From the NCBI GenBank assembly GCA_963807005.1, contig CAWDZK010000005.1, forward strand, positions 248,001 to 312,000: a stretch of 64,000 nucleotides of DNA. Reading direction: 5' to 3'. Below are positions 44,992-53,742 of the stretch, piece by piece. The notes beneath the pieces were generated by a model. The model was not told where the DNA came from, searched no databases, and saw only the letters and a list, made by a program, of their open reading frames with translations. The position numbers were made by a program, and so were the translations under genes. How positions within the stretch are numbered: the stretch's first letter is position 1; the number at the start of each line of letters is the position of its first letter. The DNA is from CAWDZK01 sp963807005. Lineage in GTDB: Bacteria; Actinomycetota; Actinomycetes; JACCUZ01.

Positions 44992-45981
44992 TCACGACCG
45001 GAGGTCTACCACCTCCGCGCCACCGCCAACCGGCTGCGGTTCGGGTGCGCCGACCCGGCGGCGCGGGCGCTCGGAGCTGACGACGAGCCCGACGCCGGCG
45101 ACGACCACGGCGCCGCCGGCGACCACGGCCGCTGTCACCGGCTCGTCGAGGACCAGCGCGCCGAGCACGACGGCGACCACGGGGTTCACGTAGGCGTAGG
45201 TGGCGGTGAGCGAGATCGGCGCGTTCGCCAGCAGCCACACGTACGCCGAGAACGCGACCAGCGACCCGACCAGCACGAGGTAGACCAGCCAGGCCCAGGC
45301 CGCCCCGGAGACCGCGCCCAGGTCCAGGTCGGCCATCTCGCCGGTGGCGGCACCGGACAGCAGCAGCCCCACGCCGCCAGCGAGCATCTCCCAGGTGGTG
45401 GCGACGAAGGCGTCCCGGGGCATGGGGACCCGGCTGCTGGCGAACGACCCGACGGCCCACGAGCAGGCGGCCACCACCAGGACGAGCAGCCCCCAGGTCC
45501 GGACCGGCGTTCCGTCCGGTGCCTCCAGCCCACCAGGCAGGACGAGCACGGCGATGCCGGCGAACCCGACGAGGGTGCCGACCAGCGTGAGGCGGGCGAC
45601 CCGGTCCCGCGCCACCCGGCGCAGGACGACCAGCCAGAGCGGCGTGGCAGCGATCAGCAGCGCGGCGACGCCCGACGGGACGGTCTGCTCGGCGACGGCG
45701 ACGCCCCCGTTTCCGCCCAGGAGCAGGAGCAGGCCCACCAGCGCCGCACCGCGCAGCTCGGCCCGGCTGACCCGCAGGGCGCGGGCGCCGCGCCGGAGGG
45801 TCAGGAACGTCGCGAGCAGGAAACCGGCCAGCAGGAAGCGGGCCCCCATCGCCAGCAACGGCGGCGCACTGTCGACGACGACCCGGATCGCCAGGTAGGT
45901 CGAGCCCCACACCAGGTAGACGGTTCCCAGCGCCGCCCACACCGCGATCACGCCGGGCACTGCGGTGGGACGTCCTGTCAT
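44992..45981 (-). CDS. EamA/DMT-family transporter
   Basis: 329 residues, ten membrane helices in two EamA repeats: WGSTYLAIRVVVDSAPPLLAMGARFLLAG in the first (about 27-55) and TWEMLAGGVGLLLS, then TATYAYVNPVVAVVLGALVLDEP in the second. Members export metabolites, often amino acids. ATG 45981 is chosen. It follows the PhoD stop region by 7 bases on the same strand, so it may lead that operon. Confidence 0.9.
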   Translation of the reverse strand: MTGRPTAVPGVIAVWAALGTVYLVWGSTYLAIRVVVDSAPPLLAMGARFLLAGFLLATFLTLRRGARALRVSRAELRGAALVGLLLLLGGNGGVAVAEQTVPSGVAALLIAATPLWLVVLRRVARDRVARLTLVGTLVGFAGIAVLVLPGGLEAPDGTPVRTWGLLVLVVAACSWAVGSFASSRVPMPRDAFVATTWEMLAGGVGLLLSGAATGEMADLDLGAVSGAAWAWLVYLVLVGSLVAFSAYVWLLANAPISLTATYAYVNPVVAVVLGALVLDEPVTAAVVAGGAVVVAGVGLVVSSERPRRRVGAPEPQPVGGGAEVVDLRS

Positions 45982-46152
45982 GACCGTGAGGGTACGTCGG
46001 TCCTGACACGAGCCGCCCGCAGTTATTGCCGGGGCTCGGGCCGGGGTGTCACCGGCCCGGACCTGTCCGGCCGACGTCCGACCACGTAAGGTGGTGCCGT
46101 CGTCACCACCCGTGAGCGACGATGCCCAGCACCGCAGTCCGTGGACGGGGAC

Positions 46153-47326
46153 ATGACCAGCCGAACCGGCGGAACCGCCGGTCGCGACGCCGGGAGTACC
46201 ACCGGCCTGGCGACCGTTGCTCTCGCGCTGCTCAGCGCCGGGGCGCTGGCCACCCTGGGCGTGGTCACCACCGGAGAGCTGCGGGACGTCGGCCGGGACC
46301 CGGTCGCCGAGGTGCGGGCCCACGACCTGGCTCCGCCCGCCCCGATCGCGCTCACCCCGGCACCGCGCAGCACCGGCGGGACCGGCGGGACCGGCGGCGG
46401 GTCCGGGCCCAAGGCGGCCCGGGGCGGTACCGCGGCCGACGGCGGTGCGCCCGCTGCCCTGACCGGCGGAGGGGGCGGTGCGTCGCGGCCTCGCCTCGCC
46501 GGCTCCGGCGCCAGGGCGCCGGCGGGTGGCTCTGCCGGCGGGCCACGCAGCCCGGAGGTCCCGACCGCTCCAACGGTCCCGACGGTGCCCGACGTCCCCG
46601 ACGCCCCGGGTGTTCCCGGCGTCCCGGCGGTGCCCAGCGTTCCGGCCGTCCCGACGGTCCCCGACGTGCCGGCGGTCCCCGACGTGCCGGCGGTACCGGT
46701 GGTGCGGGGAACCGAACCGGTGCTCGCCGGCCTGCCGCCGACGGCGACTCCCCGCACCGCCGTGCTGGGCGAGAAGGCCGCTCGTCAGCGCAGCGAGCGT
46801 CGGCACCGGGATGCCCAGGATCGGTGCCGACCGGACCGACCGGACCGACCGGACCGACCGGAGAAGACCGGGCGAGCCGCCGGCGACTCCGATGCCCAGC
46901 AGCGGCCGGCCGAGCGGTCCGAGCGCGGGGACCGGCGCCAGCGCAGCGCCAAGGGACGCGGGCCCGCCGACCTGCCGGTGGCCCACCAGCCGGCCATGCC
47001 CTCGGTGCCATCCTGGCGGCGTGCCGTCGGGCCAGGCGGCCCCCGACCGCCACCGGGACCGCTCGGAACGTCCGCACCGCGACAGTTCCGACCGGGACCG
47101 CCCGGACCGCCGCGTGCGGGCGGCCAGCGACGACCGCAGCACCCACGGCGCCGACGGCACCGACGGCGCCGGCAGCGCCGGCAGCAGCGACAGCCGCGTC
47201 AGTACCGACGACCGCGTCAGCCGCGTCAGCGACGACGCCGACCGTCACGGTGACGAGCACGGCGACCGCCGTGGGAACGACGGCGACCGCCGTGGGAACG
47301 ACGGCGACCGGCACGACCGGCACTGA
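46153..47326 (+). CDS. Low-complexity membrane-anchored protein, apparent frameshift in tail
   Basis: A single helix (TTGLATVALALLSAGALATLGVV, about residues 16-38), then a Gly-rich stretch and a Val-Pro repeat region (VPxVP, about 135-185), then a charged part with four PDR repeats. The frame from ATG 46153 continues to 47253, but third-position bias moves to another frame after the C-run 47040-47044. That frame ends at 47326 as an Asp/Arg/Gly/Ser-rich tail. Removing one C joins them. No family recognised; an envelope-spanning or adhesive role would fit. Confidence 0.6.
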
Positions 47327-47474
47327 GCACGCGGGAGCGGGGTCGCTGCCGGGCGGACGGGGCGACGGCTCCCGGCCGGGCTCCCCGGGTCGTGGCCGCG
47401 GGCCGGTCGCAGGTACGTTGTCCCCGTCGTCTCACCCCGTGAGCGCGCCGCACCTGTACCACTGCACATGTCAG

Positions 47475-47543
47475 CGCCCGTCAGAAGCAACGCCCGTCAG
47501 AACCGGGAGCGATCACCGCGGCCACCAGCCTCGGCTCGCTCCC
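47475..47543 (+). promoter_or_regulatory. Leader of E1 alpha gene: direct repeat and hairpin
   Basis: CGCCCGTCAGAA occurs at 47475-47486 and 47491-47502. Right after it, GGGAGCGA (47505-47512) pairs with TCGCTCCC (47536-47543). They lie in the 285-base gap before the 2-oxoacid dehydrogenase operon and could be an operator or an RNA element; no known class is recognised. Confidence 0.3.
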
Positions 47544-47611
47544 GACAACCCACCCGGCCACGAGCCGTGGCGACCCCATGGGGACGCGACCGGGTCGCCC
47601 GAGGAGTGCCC

Positions 47612-48775
47612 GTGACCGACAGCGCCGTCCACACCGACTCGGGGGCCGCCGAGGGGGCCACCGTCGCCGGTGTCGCCGACCCTCTGCCCCGCTCCGGCGA
47701 GCACGAGCTCGTCCAGCTGCTCACCCCCGAGGGCGAGCGGGTCGAGCACCCGACGTACTCCGTCGAGGTCACCGACGAGGAGATGCGCGGCCTGTACCGC
47801 GACCTCGTCCTGGTGCGCCGGGTCGACGCCGAGGCCACCGCGCTGCAGCGGCAGGGAGAGCTGGGGATCTGGGCCAGCCTGCTGGGCCAGGAGGCCGCCC
47901 AGGTCGGGTCCGGCCGGGCCATGCGCGAGGACGACTACGCGTTCCCGACCTACCGCGAGCACGGCGTCGCCTGGTGCCGTGGCGTCGACCCGCTGAACCT
48001 GCTCGGGCTGTTCCGAGGCGTGAACCACGGTGGCTGGGACCCGAACGAGAAGAACTTCCACCTCTACACGATCGTCATCGGTGCGCAGACCCTGCACGCG
48101 ACCGGCTACGCGATGGGGATGCAGAAGGACGGCGCCGAGAGCGCAGTCATCGCCTACTTCGGTGACGGCGCGACCAGCCAGGGCGACGTGAACGAGGCGT
48201 TCATCTACGCCAGCGTCTTCAACGCCCCGGTGGTGTTCTTCTGTCAGAACAACCAGTGGGCCATCTCCGAGCCGATCGAGAAGCAGAGCCGGATCCCGCT
48301 CTACCAGCGCGCGATGGGCTTCGGCTTCCCCGGCATCCGGGTCGACGGCAACGACGTCCTCGCGGTCCTCGCGGTGACCAGGGCCGCACTGCAGAACGCC
48401 CGCGACGGCAACGGCCCCACGCTGGTCGAGGCGTACACCTACCGGATGGGCGCGCACACGACGTCCGACGACCCCACCCGGTACCGGCTCTCCGACGAGC
48501 TGGAGTCCTGGAAGCTCAAGGACCCGATCGAGCGGGTCAAGGCCTACCTGGTGCGCACCGGCGCCGCCGACCAGAAGTTCTTCGACGCGGTGGAGACCGA
48601 GTCCGACGAGCTGGCGGCGCACGTCCGCAAGGGCTGCCTCGAGATGCCGGACCCCGAGCCGCTGTCGGTCTTCGACCACGTCTACGCCGATCGGCATCCG
48701 CTGATCGAGGAGGAGCGCGAGCAGTTCGCCGCCTACCTCGACACGTTCGAGTCCAAGGTCGGGAGCGAGCACTGA
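47612..48775 (+). CDS. 2-oxoacid dehydrogenase E1 component, alpha subunit
   Basis: 387 residues. TPP-binding motif GDGATSQGDVNEAF ... NNQWAIS (about 185-217), EAYTYRMGAHTTSDDPTRYR with the phosphorylation-loop-like HTTSDDP. It forms an alpha2beta2 E1 with the next gene, decarboxylating pyruvate or branched-chain 2-oxo acids. GTG 47612 is chosen with GAGGAG 5 bases before it; the longer reading to 47468 covers the leader. In actinobacteria this three-gene set is annotated as either PDH or BCKDH, and sequence alone does not settle it. Confidence 0.9.
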   Translation: MTDSAVHTDSGAAEGATVAGVADPLPRSGEHELVQLLTPEGERVEHPTYSVEVTDEEMRGLYRDLVLVRRVDAEATALQRQGELGIWASLLGQEAAQVGSGRAMREDDYAFPTYREHGVAWCRGVDPLNLLGLFRGVNHGGWDPNEKNFHLYTIVIGAQTLHATGYAMGMQKDGAESAVIAYFGDGATSQGDVNEAFIYASVFNAPVVFFCQNNQWAISEPIEKQSRIPLYQRAMGFGFPGIRVDGNDVLAVLAVTRAALQNARDGNGPTLVEAYTYRMGAHTTSDDPTRYRLSDELESWKLKDPIERVKAYLVRTGAADQKFFDAVETESDELAAHVRKGCLEMPDPEPLSVFDHVYADRHPLIEEEREQFAAYLDTFESKVGSEH

Positions 48776-49758
48776 TGGCGCAGATCACCCTCGCCAAGGG
48801 CATCACCATGGGCCTGCGCAAGGCGATGGAGGCCGACCCGAAGGTGCTCGTCATGGGCGAGGACGTCGGCAAGCTCGGCGGCGTCTTCCGGGTCACCGAC
48901 GGCCTGCAGAAGGACTTCGGCGAGGACCGCGTCATCGACACCCCGCTGGCCGAGTCCGGCATCATCGGCACCGCGATCGGCCTTGCGCTGCGCGGCTACC
49001 GGCCGGTCTGCGAGATCCAGTTCGACGGGTTCGTCTACCCGGCGTTCGACCAGATCGTCAGCCAGCTGGCGAAGATGCGCGCCCGCGCACTCGGCAAGGT
49101 GTCACTGCCGGTCGTGGTGCGCATCCCGGTCGGCGGTGGCATCGGCGCGGTCGAGCACCACAGCGAGAGCAACGAGGCCTACTTCGCGCACACCGCGGGC
49201 CTCAAGGTGGTGTGCTGCTCCAACCCGGTCGACGCGTACTTCATGGTGCAGCAGGCGATCCTCTCCGACGACCCGGTCATCCTCTACGAGCCCAAGCGGC
49301 GTTACTGGGAGAAGGCCGAGCTCGACGACTCGCTCGCTCTCGAGGACGCCATGCCGCTGCACGCGGCCCGGGTCGCGCGGGAGGGGACGGACATCACCGT
49401 CGCCACGTACGGCCCCATGGTGAAGACCGCCATGGACGCCGCGACGGCCGCGGCCGAGGAGGGCACCGCGATCGAGGTGGTCGACCTGCGGTCGCTGTCA
49501 CCGCTGGACATGAGCACGCTGCGGACGTCGGTGGAGAAGACCGGCCGGCTGGTGGTGGTGCACGAGGCTCCGGTGTTCCTCGGCATGGGCTCGGAGGTCG
49601 CCGCCCGGGTCACGGAGACGTGCTTCTACTCGCTGGAGGCCCCGGTGCTGCGGGTCGGCGGCTTCGACACGCCCTACCCGCCGAGCCGGATCGAGGAGGA
49701 CTACCTTCCCGACCTGGACCGGATCCTCGACGCGGTCGACCGCTCGCTCGCGTACTGA
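48775..49758 (+). CDS. 2-oxoacid dehydrogenase E1 component, beta subunit
   Basis: 327 residues: MAQITLAKGITMGLRKAME start, MGEDVGKLGGVFRVT, DTPLAESGIIGTAIGLALRGYRPVCEIQF, and C-terminal EDYLPDLDRILDAVDRSL. The ATG shares one base with the alpha stop (48775), so they are co-translated. Together they form the heterotetrameric E1 of a pyruvate or branched-chain 2-oxoacid dehydrogenase complex. Confidence 0.94.
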   Translation: MAQITLAKGITMGLRKAMEADPKVLVMGEDVGKLGGVFRVTDGLQKDFGEDRVIDTPLAESGIIGTAIGLALRGYRPVCEIQFDGFVYPAFDQIVSQLAKMRARALGKVSLPVVVRIPVGGGIGAVEHHSESNEAYFAHTAGLKVVCCSNPVDAYFMVQQAILSDDPVILYEPKRRYWEKAELDDSLALEDAMPLHAARVAREGTDITVATYGPMVKTAMDAATAAAEEGTAIEVVDLRSLSPLDMSTLRTSVEKTGRLVVVHEAPVFLGMGSEVAARVTETCFYSLEAPVLRVGGFDTPYPPSRIEEDYLPDLDRILDAVDRSLAY

Positions 49759-49780
49759 TCTCGCAAGGAGTCAGGCACCC

Positions 49781-51253
49781 ATGAAGCAGTTCAAGCTCCC
49801 CGACGTCGGCGAGGGCCTCACCGAGGCAGAGATCGTGTCGTGGAAGGTCAAGCCCGGCGACACCGTGAAGGTCAACGAGATCGTCGTCGAGATCGAGACG
49901 GCCAAGTCGCTCGTCGAGCTGCCGTCGCCGTTCGCGGGCACGGTGGCCGAGCTCCTCGTCCCCGAGGGGACGACGGTCGACGTCGGCACGCCGATCATCA
50001 CCGTCGACGACGGGTCCGGCGCAGCGGCAACGCCGGCGACACCGCCGCGCGACGACATGGCGCCCCCGGTGCCGGACGAGTCGCAGGTCGGTACACCACC
50101 GGAGGAGGGCGCGGTCGAGCCCGGTCTCATCGGCGGTCCGGCGCCGGGCGGGCGCACCTCGGTGCTGGTGGGCTACGGGCCGCGCACCACCGCGGCAGTC
50201 CGGCGGCCCCGCAAGGGCGCCACCCCCTCGGGTGCGTCCGCGGCGACGGCGCAGCAGGCTGTGCAGACCTCGATGATGACCACGCCCACCCCGGTGCAGG
50301 AGCCGACCGAGGAGGAGGCCCCGGAGGCCGCGCCGGCGCACACCGTCCGGCCCGGCGTCCAGGGGGGCGGCACGCCTCGGGCCCTGGCCAAGCCTCCGGT
50401 GCGCAAGCTGGCCAAGGACCTCGGGGTCGACCTGGGCGCTGTCACCCCGAGCGGGGACGGCGGCGTCATCACCCGGTCCGACGTCGAGCAGGCGGCCTCG
50501 GGCGGCGGAGCCGCAGCGGCGGCCGCCGCACCGTCGTACGCCCCCGCGCCCGGTCAGCGCGAGACCCGGGTACCGGTCAAGGGCGTCCGGAAGATGACGG
50601 CCCAGGCGATGGTCACCTCGGCGTTCACCGCGCCGCACGTCACCGAGTGGGTCACTGTCGACGTCACCCGCACGATGGAGCTGGTCGAGAAGCTCAAGGG
50701 CGACCGGGACTTCCGGGACGTGCGGGTCAGCCCGCTGCTGGTCGTGATGAAGGCGATGCTGCTGGCGGCGCGGCGCAACCCGGAGATCAACGCGTCCTGG
50801 GACGAGGCTGCCCAGGAGATCGTGGTCAAGCACTACGTCAACCTCGGCATCGCGGCCGCCACCCCGCGCGGCCTGGTCGTCCCGAACATCAAGGACGCCG
50901 ACCGGATGTCGCTGCGCGAGCTGGCCGAGGCGCTGGGGTCGCTCGTCGACACCGCTCGCGCCGGTCGCACCCAGCCGGCCGACATGGCCGGCGGCACGAT
51001 GACGATCACCAACGTCGGGGTGTTCGGCGTCGACGCCGGAACGCCGATCCTCAACCCGGGCGAGTCCGCGATCCTGTGCTTCGGCCAGGTCCGGCCGACG
51101 CCGTGGGTCGTCGACGGCCAGCTCGCGGTGCGACAGGTGACCCAGCTGGCGCTGTCCTTCGACCACCGGCTCGTCGACGGCCAGCTCGGTTCGATGTTCC
51201 TCGCCGACGTCGCCCGGGTGCTCGAGGACCCCGCCACCGCGCTGCTCTGGTAG
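49781..51253 (+). CDS. Dihydrolipoamide acyltransferase (E2)
   Basis: 490 residues. One lipoyl domain (1-80) with the lipoylated K42 in ETAKSLVE, where relatives usually have (D/T)KA. A long Pro/Ala linker follows. The peripheral subunit-binding domain (about 188-225, VRKLAKDLGVDL) docks E1 and E3. The catalytic domain carries H462 and D466 in SFDHRLVDG. It forms the complex core with the two upstream E1 subunits; E3 is not encoded here. AAGGAG precedes the ATG. Confidence 0.94.
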   Translation: MKQFKLPDVGEGLTEAEIVSWKVKPGDTVKVNEIVVEIETAKSLVELPSPFAGTVAELLVPEGTTVDVGTPIITVDDGSGAAATPATPPRDDMAPPVPDESQVGTPPEEGAVEPGLIGGPAPGGRTSVLVGYGPRTTAAVRRPRKGATPSGASAATAQQAVQTSMMTTPTPVQEPTEEEAPEAAPAHTVRPGVQGGGTPRALAKPPVRKLAKDLGVDLGAVTPSGDGGVITRSDVEQAASGGGAAAAAAAPSYAPAPGQRETRVPVKGVRKMTAQAMVTSAFTAPHVTEWVTVDVTRTMELVEKLKGDRDFRDVRVSPLLVVMKAMLLAARRNPEINASWDEAAQEIVVKHYVNLGIAAATPRGLVVPNIKDADRMSLRELAEALGSLVDTARAGRTQPADMAGGTMTITNVGVFGVDAGTPILNPGESAILCFGQVRPTPWVVDGQLAVRQVTQLALSFDHRLVDGQLGSMFLADVARVLEDPATALLW

Positions 51254-51281
51254 CACCTCCCTCCCCTCCCCGCCCGGTCGG

Positions 51282-51345
51282 CGCTCGACCACGTCTACGT
51301 GGTCAGCGGGTGCTTGGCGCGGCGGGTGCGACCCGCCAAGCGCAC
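51282..51345. repeat. Hairpin module A, copy 3
   Basis: The palindrome GACCACGT-CT-ACGTGGTC (51287-51304), extended by CGCT/AGCG with one bulged base, is followed by a stem of GTGCTTGGCG (51310-51319) with CGCCAAGCGCAC (51334-51345). Inside it is a perfect GGCGGGT/ACCCGCC hairpin (51321-51337). Order matches copy 1. It lies between the convergent E2 and ferredoxin stops. Confidence 0.82.
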
Positions 51346-51386
51346 GTACGCCACGCCAACCGCCAGGCGCGTCCGAGCGGGGGGGG

Positions 51387-51638
51387 TCAGCGCAGCTCGA
51401 GGGCGCGACGGGGGCACCCGGCGACCGCGCGCGCAGCGAGGTCGCGGTCTGTGCCGGTGAGCGGGCGGTCCGGCACTCTCGGGTACCCCCAGGAGTCCAG
51501 CCGGACCACGCCGGGTGCGAGGTGGGCGCACATGCCGACACCGTCGCAGGCGATCGGGTCGACCCGAAGCCGCGTGGCGCGGGGCAGCACGGTGCCGGAG
51601 CGGTCCGGCCCGGTGCCGGCGCCGCTGGTGCGGCTCAT
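51387..51638 (-). CDS. Small ferredoxin (3Fe-4S type)
   Basis: 83 residues with CX5C in ACDGVGMCAHL and a distant Cys in AGCPRRAL, the layout of single-cluster 3Fe-4S ferredoxins of actinobacteria. It would pass single electrons in the cytoplasm. Its ATG at 51638 overlaps the NuoF-like gene stop by 4 bases; it is the last gene of the six-gene electron-transfer operon. Confidence 0.87.
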   Translation of the reverse strand: MSRTSGAGTGPDRSGTVLPRATRLRVDPIACDGVGMCAHLAPGVVRLDSWGYPRVPDRPLTGTDRDLAARAVAGCPRRALELR

Positions 51639-52975
51639 GCGAGGTCCGGGACGGGCAGCAGCGGGGCGGCCGACGCGCCGCGGCACGGGCGGTGCCGGCG
51701 GTGGGCCTCGACGTCGGCGGCGAAGGTCGCCAGCGCGGAGCGCACCATCCGCACGGCGCCGTCCGGATGGTGGCAGGCCCCGCGGCCGGTGATCTCCCCT
51801 GCCCAGCCGCGCAGCCTGTCCACGTCGCGGCGGCGGCCGGAGCCCGTCGCCAGCCGCCCGAGGACGTCGGCGAGCGCGTCCAGGCCGAACAGGCACGGCC
51901 CGCACTGCCTGGCGCTGCTCGCCGAGAGGTACGCCGTGAGCCGGGCCGTCTCCGCGACCCCGCAGGCTCCGGCGGGCAGGGGTGCGAGCACGCCGGCACC
52001 GAGCGAGGCGCCGACCCGGCCGAGGGCGGCCTGGAACAGCTCGACGTCGGCGGCCGGCTCCCACGGCAGCCAGCTGCCGCCGTACCCGCCGACCAGCACG
52101 GCCTGCGGCTCGCTGCCCACCGGCCATCCGCCGAGCAGGACGGCGGCGCGCAGCTGTGTCCGGGCGTCCACCTCGAGCACGGTGCGGCGGTCCCCGACCA
52201 CGACCGTGACCAGCGCCGTCGGCCGGTGCTGCGCCGGCCCGGTGCGCGCCAGCAGCGCCGCGCGGGCGAGCGTCTCGATGTTGTGCACGAGTGTGGGCCG
52301 GCCCCCGACCCCGGAGACTGCGGCCGGCACCCGTCGGCTGGTGGGCAGTGCCGGTCCGCCGCCCAGGGCCTGCACCACGGCGCTCGACTCGCCGGCGAGG
52401 TAGTGAGCCGGCGCGGACACCACCCGCACCCGGGGCTCGACCAGGCCGGCCGCCCGCCGCTCGGCGATCGCCGTGTGCACGGTGCGGTGCAGGTGGTGGG
52501 CGTCGGCGTGCAGCCACAAGACGGTCTCGGTCGCTCCCACGGCGGCGGCGGTGGCGGCGAGCCCGTCCAGCACCAGGTGCGGCCGGGTCCCGAGCAGCAC
52601 CTGGTCCTTGGCGCTGGCCGGCTCGCCCTCGGCGGCGTTGGCGACCACCAGCGGTGCCCGGCCGGTGCGCCGGGCGGCGTCCCGCGTGGTCTGCCACTTG
52701 GCGGCGGCCGGGAAGTGACCGCCGCCCCGGCCGGTGAGGCCGACCTCCTGGACCGCCGAGAGCAGGTCCTCGCCCGCCGCGACCGCGTCGGGGCGGGAGC
52801 CGAGCGCGGCCAGGTGGGTGCGCAGGTCCTCTGCCGGCAGCCCGGTGCCGAGGCCCCGCAGCGGGACGGCGACGGGGTCGGCGAGAAGGGCGAGCGGGTG
52901 CGCGGCAGTCGGGGGCAGCGGGGCCCGGTGCAGCGGGGACTGGTGCACTGCCCGCTCCACGGGTGGGCTGGTCAC
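51635..52975 (-). CDS. NuoF-like flavoprotein with SLBB and 4Fe-4S-binding region
   Basis: 446 residues resembling the 51-kDa subunit of complex I. The FMN/NADH-binding part shows GLTGRGGGHFPAAAKW and NAAEGEPASAKD, then AHYLAGESSAVVQALGG. The C-terminal iron-sulfur region has SSARQCGPCLFG and a later GACHHPDGAVR cysteine. It probably takes electrons from NAD(P)H and passes them to the ferredoxin or membrane partner encoded beside it. GTG 52975 overlaps the ferric-reductase-like gene by 4 bases. Confidence 0.85.
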   Translation of the reverse strand: MTSPPVERAVHQSPLHRAPLPPTAAHPLALLADPVAVPLRGLGTGLPAEDLRTHLAALGSRPDAVAAGEDLLSAVQEVGLTGRGGGHFPAAAKWQTTRDAARRTGRAPLVVANAAEGEPASAKDQVLLGTRPHLVLDGLAATAAAVGATETVLWLHADAHHLHRTVHTAIAERRAAGLVEPRVRVVSAPAHYLAGESSAVVQALGGGPALPTSRRVPAAVSGVGGRPTLVHNIETLARAALLARTGPAQHRPTALVTVVVGDRRTVLEVDARTQLRAAVLLGGWPVGSEPQAVLVGGYGGSWLPWEPAADVELFQAALGRVGASLGAGVLAPLPAGACGVAETARLTAYLSASSARQCGPCLFGLDALADVLGRLATGSGRRRDVDRLRGWAGEITGRGACHHPDGAVRMVRSALATFAADVEAHRRHRPCRGASAAPLLPVPDLA

Positions 52976-53742
52976 CCGGCCCGCCGCTCGGTGTCGGGCA
53001 GCGCCCGAAGGCCGTGCCGCACGGTGAGCGTCGAGGAGCCGGCCAGCTCGTCCACCCGGTCGGCGGGGGTGCGGGCGACGTAGCGCCACACCGCCAGGGC
53101 GAGCAGGCCGCCGCCGGTGCCGAGGTACATCCAGAGCAGCCGGTCCGAGTCGATGCCGGTCAGGACACCGTGGCCCCACACCAGCACCAGGGCGAGGGCG
53201 GCCACCTTGTGCACCGGCCACCAGATCCGTGAGACGAACCGGCGGCCGGACATCGCCGCCGTCAGTCCGGCCAGCGCACCGGCGTACAGGCCGACGACGC
53301 CGAGGGTGACCGGCACCGGCCGGTACGACGACCCGAGCGGCACGAACGTGCCGCGCCACCCGACGCCGGCGTAGCTGTCGGTCGCGAGCACCACGACGTG
53401 CAGGACCGTCAGCGCAAGCGTGAAGACCGCGAGGCTCACGTGCAGCCGGATCCTGGTCACCGACGACGGCCGGCGCAGCCGGGACCGGGCGGGGTGGGAC
53501 AGCACCAGGCCGGTGGCCACCAGCAGCACGAGCAGCAGGTACGCCGCGATGCCGCCCGAGCGACCGATGATCCACGGCGCGTTCCGGTCGCCCGCGACGG
53601 CACCTGCGGTGCGCCCGACCAGCCAGCCGGTGACCGCGGCGCTGGCAGCGCAAGCGAGGACGATCGCGGCCACCACGGCTGCGCGCCGGACCCGGTGCGG
53701 GCCCTCGACGCGCAGGCTCCCCATGGGCGCGGGAGGGGTCAT
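52972..53742 (-). CDS. Ferric reductase-like transmembrane protein
   Basis: 256 residues, about six membrane helices. Candidate b-heme ligands: RLHVSLAVFTLALTVLHVV (two His, one helix) and WWPVHKVAALALVLVWGHGV (two His, another helix). It would carry electrons across the membrane. ATG 53742 is chosen because it makes the same 4-base overlap (with the ApbE gene) seen at every junction of this operon; GTG 53757 is an alternative. Confidence 0.84.
   Translation of the reverse strand: MTPPAPMGSLRVEGPHRVRRAAVVAAIVLACAASAAVTGWLVGRTAGAVAGDRNAPWIIGRSGGIAAYLLLVLLVATGLVLSHPARSRLRRPSSVTRIRLHVSLAVFTLALTVLHVVVLATDSYAGVGWRGTFVPLGSSYRPVPVTLGVVGLYAGALAGLTAAMSGRRFVSRIWWPVHKVAALALVLVWGHGVLTGIDSDRLLWMYLGTGGGLLALAVWRYVARTPADRVDELAGSSTLTVRHGLRALPDTERRAG

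Noticed and set aside
46023..46757. Minus-strand Thr/Gly repeat open frame
   Set aside because: It mirrors the Val-Pro repeat region of the plus-strand gene and lacks a ribosome binding site.
47257..47310. Short tandem repeats considered as a CRISPR array
   Set aside because: Units are contiguous with no spacers and lie in a coding frame (DRRGNDG repeats).
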